A stretch of DNA of 64,000 nt, from NCBI GenBank assembly GCA_946800325.1, contig OX326958.1, positions 196,001-260,000 on the forward strand, in the 5' to 3' direction. The stretch comes from Luzula sylvatica (Eukaryota; Streptophyta; Magnoliopsida; Poales; Juncaceae). The notes under the pieces were generated by a model that did no database searches, was not told where the DNA came from, and saw nothing but the letters and a program-made list of their open reading frames with translations. The translations under genes and the position numbers were made by a program. Shown one piece after another: positions 58,016 to 64,000 of the stretch; the first letter of the stretch is position 1; every line of letters begins with the position of its first letter.

Positions 58016-58293
58016 AGAAAAAGGATTTGCAAAATGAAGATGCTCGCGATTAATGATTTTGTTTGTATAATGGGATGAGCGTTTGTACGGGTTGTACTTC
58101 ATTTAGTTTTGAATGAAAAAGACCTAATCGATTTTGTATCAATATATTAATATTAATTTCGTGACTTGTATGTTGTAACAAAGCATAAACTATTAGAAAC
58201 AACTAATACAATATCATAACAAACTTATAGATGCTAACAATAAAAGTCGACAAAGTAAAATAAAAATAATCTGAATCTATGGTACATGAAACC

Positions 58294-61200
58294 TCAAATA
58301 TGTTGATTACCGTCATCCAATTTTTTATTGGAAACAAAGCGATGCCAGTACCAATGTTGTGCCCAGACTGAGCCCATGGACTCGAGCTGGACTCCTTTTG
58401 TCTCCGGCAAAAAGACGGCAACAAAAACAGTCATGACAACCACCCAACCTGCATAATACAAAAATGTTGCATACTTGAAACGACAGAGCATGGCGAGAAA
58501 TGCCTGTGTTTCGATGAACGTGCACCCTAGACCCACTGCAATACTCAGGCCTTGTGCAGCCGAACGAATTTCAACTGGAAATATTTCTCCTGGCACGATC
58601 CAGCTAAGCGGGCCCCAAGACCATCCGAATCCAGCTGCATAGACGCACACAAGCACCAATACTGCTGTTGCGTAGCCCTTCGACATGGCTGCGTCTCCGC
58701 TCTCACCAATGTGCATGCCCATTATCCATGCAATTGCAACCTATACAAATATTAATTACATAATTAGGAAGAACTGAATTTACATTGTATATGCGTGCGT
58801 GAGCGAGTACCTGTGTGATGATCATCTGAATTCCACCTGCCATGAACAAGATTTTTCGACCATATCGATCTACAGTCAAGGTCGAAACAAGAATGGAAGC
58901 CAGATTGACGGACCCCAACAATACCGCGCCAATCAACGCACCGTTGCTACCGAAGCCGACAGTCCGAAATATAACCGGTGCAAAGAATGCGATGGTTATG
59001 ACACCGGTCAATTGCATGAATATTGGTATTGCCAATGCCATCACTAAATGTGGCCGATATTCTCTTTTTATCAGCCTCCTAAATGCACCGACTTCATTCT
59101 TTTTTGCCTCTTCCACCGCCAATACAATCGCATTCATCTCTGCATCCACATCCGCATCCGATCCGCGAATACGCTCAAGTGCAGTACGGGCTGCGTCAAG
59201 CCTATAGTTTCCCAAATTAAAAGATATTTTATAGTTTCCCAAATTAAAAGATATTTTACGGTCTATAAAATGATATGTTTTAGAACCTGCCACGTTGGAT
59301 AAAGCTACTAGGCGTGTCGGTAATGAAGAGGGCACTAAGAACGATGATGAATGCAGGAGCACCGGCCAGACCGAGGGACAAACGCCAACCCCAGCGCGGG
59401 ATATGATTAGCACCGTAGTTTGTGAGGTTGGCTGTGAGCACACCGATTCCATTGAAGAACTGGAATGCAGTTGTGAATGCTCCGCGGAACCGTGCAGGCG
59501 ATGTCTCTGCAAGATATACTGGAGTTGCCTGCATATGTAAATTATAATATTTATAACCTTAATAATTTATATAATATATAATTAATCCATATAAATTAAA
59601 GATCACATACTTTATGGACTCACTGAAATTATTGGTTAACATTTTACTTTTGCTTCGATTTATATTTTGTGGATTGTGAATGCCGCTCTTTTTTTTTTTA
59701 TATTAGATATTTATAAGTTGAGTTTATGTTTTATGGATATATTTAAGGTTTTAATTTGGTAATTTTTTCATTAATGAAACATAAATGAAATGAAATTTGA
59801 GATTTTCTAAGTATTCGAACAAATAAAGAACAAATTGGACTGTTTGAAATTTTCACGAACCTAATCCGAACAGTGAAAATGTTTGAAACTGATAACGAAT
59901 TGATAAATTTACATAACAAGTATATATTATAATATACATTATTAAATTGATAACGAATGGTACACACAATTTCGATTAATTTATATGACGGGTAAATTTA
60001 CATCGACATGCATATATTGTAATATTATAATATACATTATGACATGTATTTTTAATAATATATATTAATATCTGTTGTGCATTTTTGAAGTTATATAAAT
60101 TTTCTATGGTGCTCTATTTCCATAGAGGAAAATTTTACTGGCACGCAAAGTATTATGCAAAGGAAAAAAAAAAAGTTTGTTTTATAATGAAAAAAAAAAA
60201 AACTGTTTTCCTGATCTCTGTTTTCGTTTGTTTATTTTCCCAATTAACAAATATAACCAAGAACAGAAACTTTCCTTCACAAAAAAAATATAGGAATTTT
60301 TTTATTCATGAACACAAATAAAGCAATAATCACAACAATACTCATTATAGTTAGGACATTATAAAAATAACATTCTGGATCTTTCAAAAATTGGGAAATA
60401 TAATTATTTTTTTTATATTTGACCTCATATTGTATCCTTGTATATATATATTTAAAATGAAAAAGTAAATATTTAAATAAATGCTATATTTCATTACTAA
60501 ATCTTAGAAAATAATATTTTTTTAAAAAACAAATGTGTGCCTATTACAATTTTTATAAATATTTCCAGTTTTCTACGAATTAGTCACAAGCCTCGTGCTA
60601 ATTATCATTATTAATTTGTAGAACGCAGATGTCAAAAAAAAAAAAAAAATTTACAAATACTATCAAAATGATAAAAATAATAAATTATTTTAAAATATTG
60701 AGAATATTAAAACATAAAGTATGAAATATATTTCAAAAAACCGTAATATAATTTTTCAAATCAACACAATGAGAATATAATCTTATACTTAAATGTAAAA
60801 ATTCTTCTACAAAATATTTTTGAAATTATGATTTTTATTTGTAAAATAAAATACTATTAGATATATTATTTTATAAAATAAGATTCTTCTACAATAATTC
60901 TAAGATTTAATAATCAAATATAGTATTTATTTGAATTTTTATTTGTTCTTCGATAATATATTTTTTTGATACATATAATGATATAATATGAGATCAAATA
61001 TTTAAGATTAGAGAAAACATCACTTAGTGAAATGATATAGCAGTGGGTACTGTTTCACTAGACAATGTCATTTCTACAATTAATAATTATAGTGACTATT
61101 GTTGTGATTATTGCTTTTTTAAAAATTTGTGAATGAACTTAGAAACTGACCCAACATTTTTGTGGAACCCTGTTATGAAACATTAAATATTGAGTATTAG

Positions 61201-63443
61201 CATAAATATTTTATAGTGTATTTCTCGGTTGATATTATAGTTTTATATGTTAGTTTTTCTCAATTAATATATTTTGAAAAGGTTATGTAAACCAAAAAAT
61301 AATGGGAAATTTTCAAATAACCTCCTATATGTTCTTGAATTTGTAAAAAAACCCACTTTTTGGGTACTCCAAAAAAAATCTCTTACAAACATTTCATTTT
61401 CATTTATTCCTTATAGGGGTTAAAAGTAACATTTCACGGTGTTGATTTTTTTTTATCAAAATACCCCTCTATTTTTCACATTTAATTATATTAAACTTTT
61501 TTGTATTCTTTTATTAATTTAAAAATCTCTGCAAATATTTTTTTAACATATACTAATTAAAAAAAATAATATGTCATATACATAATTTTAATATTTCATT
61601 TATTATATATTTTGTCATGCAAAACTAACATTAAATAATAAAAAAAACAAACGACGATATAAAAAAATATTTATGAAAATATCTTGACAAAATAATACTA
61701 TTTTAGCATTTTCTTTTAATTATCACTAGTTATTATTATAAATTAATTGCTAAAATAATATTTCTGCAAAAAATATATATTGTCGCTAGTTTTAATTTCA
61801 ATAGGTAGTTTGATTTCAGTATCTAATTTTATTTCAGCAGCTAGTGTTATTACCAATGAATGAATATTAATAAAATATTTCTATTATTTCTATTTTTCTT
61901 TTTCTTGTAATTAATCCAAATTTTTTGGAATCAAATATTATTTACTATGTATTTTTTATTTCCAGAAATTTATATTATTATTATTTTCAGAAATTATTAT
62001 TATTACTATATTAAATTATTAAATTTATTTGTTTAAATTATTTATTATTTTTATATTAATATTATTATTATTAAGCATAAAAATATTGTTTGAAGGGTAA
62101 TTTGGTAATTAAAAAAATAGCATTTTAATTGAATTAGTTTGTCAATGAGCCTTTAACTCAGATGGTTGAGTGGGAAATACAAAAAAATATATGTCGTGAG
62201 ATGTTGTGAATTCGAATTTTCATAACATTAATTGATTGATGACATTTGAGTCTTTTTTATTTATTATAAAAAAAATTTGAATTAGTTTAAGAATAATTTG
62301 ACCATTAGGATTAGATGAAAATGAAAAGGTTTGGAGAGATTTTTTGTTTTTGAGTTTCTTTTTTCTTTGTAGGGGAGAGGACGTGCATTTGCGAGTTCTA
62401 TATTCTAATCATAATGTTAGATGATAAATTGAAGTATGTCAATGTTCTTCACGGATAGCCGTTTGGCATTTCACGTGTGCAACAACGTTTGAAAACGCTG
62501 TCCCATTATTAACTAATTAATTAATCAATTAATTAATACTGACAACAACGTTTGAAGATAATAATTATAATTAATCGTGGTTAAAATAATAATCTCACAG
62601 TCACAGAGTCACAGATAGCTGTTTGGAACTTTGGGCAGGCCGGCATGTGCAAACTTGAATTTCAGAAACGTATTTTTGATTATATAATAACATAAAATAT
62701 TGTTGGGTTAATGCAGCCAATCATTCTAAACTATTAATTAATCTTCATTTTCTGTCGTTAACTTACTTTCCAGCGCAAGATTTTGTCCCTCATGTTAATT
62801 AATTAATTAATTAATTAATTAATGCTCAGCCCACATCCAATTTTCGAATTGACTGTTTATATTTATGTGAATGATCTGATCTGATCTGACCTGATTGGTG
62901 AATCCGACGCCAAAACCGAGCAAAATACGGCCAATGATGAGCATGGCAATATTGACAGCCGCGGCATTGACGGCCGCACCCGCGAAAAACATAGCGCCGC
63001 CGAGCAGCATAATCTTTTGACGTCCGATGGCTTTGGTCATTTGACCGGCCAGGAGGGAAGCTACTAACCCCGCGATGTACAGCGATGACGTGAATGCCGT
63101 CAGTGCGGAGTTGTTATACATGCAATACTCGTTCGTCTTTGCCGTGGTCATCCTTCTAACCACCTTCGGAAAGAACTCTTCCAGAAATGATTCCATCGCA
63201 GTCACGCCGCCTTAATCCAATTCATTCATTCATTCGTTCATTCGTTCGACAATGTAATGTTATAGTAAGAAGAAGCTAGGTGAATAGCGTACCTGAGATG
63301 CCAATATCGTAGCCGAAGATGAGACCACCAGAGGCAGCCATGATGCATGTGAGCACGACCGACCAAGTGAGAGATCCGCCGTAGTCTGCAGCCACCAGTG
63401 TTCCATCACCAACACCACCTCCTCCTAGTCCTCCCCCTGCCAT
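58294..63443 (-). CDS. STP: STP-family monosaccharide/H+ symporter (MFS sugar transporter)
   Basis: Five exons join in frame: 63443-63293, 63210-62891, 59528-59287, 59201-58811 and 58740-58294, giving 516 aa, the normal STP length. The ATG at 63443 ([10 protein letters not shown]) is the standard STP start. Motifs include [18 protein letters not shown] (TM1), [10 protein letters not shown] and [20 protein letters not shown] (first half), [50 protein letters not shown] and PETKG followed by [11 protein letters not shown]. It would import hexoses across the plasma membrane with protons. Cys in the Lid region (EYCMYNN) is kept. Intron 2 is unusually long (3362 bp). The exact STP member is not determined. 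Confidence 0.94.
61309..61700. repeat. Dispersed MULE-type MITE copy C (in STP intron 2)
   Basis: It starts gggaaattttcaaataacct and is collinear with 45698-46402: aaaatctctta, cttataggggttaaaa, cacggtgtt, caaaatacccc, acataattttaatatttc and aaaactaacattaaataa follow in order. The right end was not located. Confidence 0.55.
62129..62288 (+). mobile_element. SINE with 12-bp target duplication
   Basis: The body is 62141-62276. The A box is in ACTCAGATGGTTGAGTGGGA (about 62156) and the B box in GAATTCGAATT (about 62209), followed by a T-rich/A-rich tail. TTGAATTAGTTT flanks it at 62129-62140 and 62277-62288. It is a tRNA-derived retroposon within STP intron 2. Confidence 0.8.
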
Positions 63444-64000
63444 GATAGTCTTAAAGTTCCTTAATTTAGCCAAGGCAACAAGGGAGAGGAGTTAATTAAT
63501 TTGGTTGACCGAGTAAGAAGCTGGGTGGAGTGGAGGGTGGAGGGGGGAGGGGGGTAAGTGCACATGTCACTAGCCAGTAGCTAGCTACCACTATTTAAGG
63601 ATCTCCACACATTTATTAATTCAAAACAATAATAAAAAAAGAAAATACTTTTTTGCACTACACTGAACTACTGTCTACTGAAGAGGTCATACTCATATAC
63701 TGTATACGTGTTTCGCAATATCACGTCACATGATGTCCATAATTAAGGATTAATTGGTAAGTCAACACATCAAATTAACATCAAATTTGTTAATTGAGGA
63801 ATTCAAATAACATGTTTCTTTGCAAAATACTAAATTTCTATTTTCCTATTTCGAAAAATGCCAAACTCGAAGTCTTATACGAGAAATTTTTTAATTTTGA
63901 AGTTTTTTTCAAAAAAAATTATACAAATTTTTATTACATCCAAATATTCATGTTGAAATTTGAATAAGGCCTTGAGTAAATAAAAAAAATAGGCCCACCG
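63444..64000 (-). promoter_or_regulatory. STP upstream region
   Basis: 63530-63560 is a GGAGGG-rich tract (CCCTCC on the coding strand) in the presumed leader. CCTTAAATAG on the minus strand at about 63591-63600 is the nearest TATA-like word, about 150 bp from the ATG. The rest is AT-rich, and no further gene starts before 64000. Confidence 0.4.

Larger units (their letters stand above)
59529..62890 (-). other. Long second intron of the STP gene, with transposon insertions
   Basis: It is 3.36 kb against 69-117 bp for the gene's other introns. The contents are AT-rich sequence, a MITE copy at about 61309-61700 and a SINE at 62141-62276. No independent gene was recognised; the small ORFs at 59743-60321 are unsupported. 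Confidence 0.7.

Noticed and set aside
63444..63473. STP start extended upstream to give [10 protein letters not shown]
   Set aside because: The extension begins with TTG, and the ATG at 63443 gives the MAGGG start usual for STP proteins.

Overview
This is a nuclear segment of an AT-rich flowering-plant genome, most likely a eudicot. The evidence is short GT-AG introns, a miR156-targeted SBP-box gene, plastid-targeted proteins with plant-specific domains, (CT)n tracts in 5' leaders, and plant Helitrons, hAT elements, Copia-type LTR elements and SINEs. No bacterial operons, CRISPR arrays or rRNA genes were seen. I cannot name the species.

Eight protein-coding genes are supported, most with exon junctions that hold the reading frame throughout. 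They are: a short EDM2-like PHD protein (2969-5294, minus); a truncated DUF247 protein (10585-11475, plus); an AAK1/NAK-type Ser/Thr kinase (30597-32879, plus); an EMSY-LIKE ENT/Agenet chromatin reader (33827-36135, plus); an SPL transcription factor with a miR156 site (42840-44866, minus); a plastid rhodanese of the STR9 type (51467-52611, plus); the plastid two-RRM protein PSRP2 (57087-58015, plus); and an STP monosaccharide/H+ symporter (58294-63443, minus). Fragments include an RRM pseudogene (about 49147-49440) and a decayed Mutator-type transposase (about 40500-41750).

Transposons fill most of the rest. 1-9.5 kb holds a Helitron 3' end, a 659-bp hAT deletion derivative and a complete minus-strand Helitron. 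11.9-15.7 kb is a non-coding LTR retrotransposon with two 666-bp LTRs, a tRNA-Met primer site and a TTGTC target duplication. 16.3-16.7 and 28.97-29.22 kb carry two related arrays of 16-bp palindromes, each upstream of a TATA motif on the minus strand. 20.7-22.6 kb is a second Helitron of the same family as the first. 26.4-28.7 kb is a foldback element with a 9-bp target duplication, built of about seven 241-bp units in alternating orientation. 38.7-39.9 kb is another hAT derivative. 47.5-48.2 kb is a minisatellite. 53.1-55.7 kb is a hAT element containing a 1518-bp solo LTR.

The genes do not form a functional cluster. Two are chromatin-related (EDM2-like, EMSY-like), two are plastid proteins (STR9-like, PSRP2), and PSRP2 and STP are convergent neighbours. 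The most unusual structures are the accordion-like foldback element, the paired palindrome arrays, and an EDM2-like gene that keeps the N-terminus, PHD region and C-terminal tail of EDM2 but lacks the whole methyltransferase-like middle. All calls come from reading the sequence; family names rest on recalled motifs and were not tested by database search.
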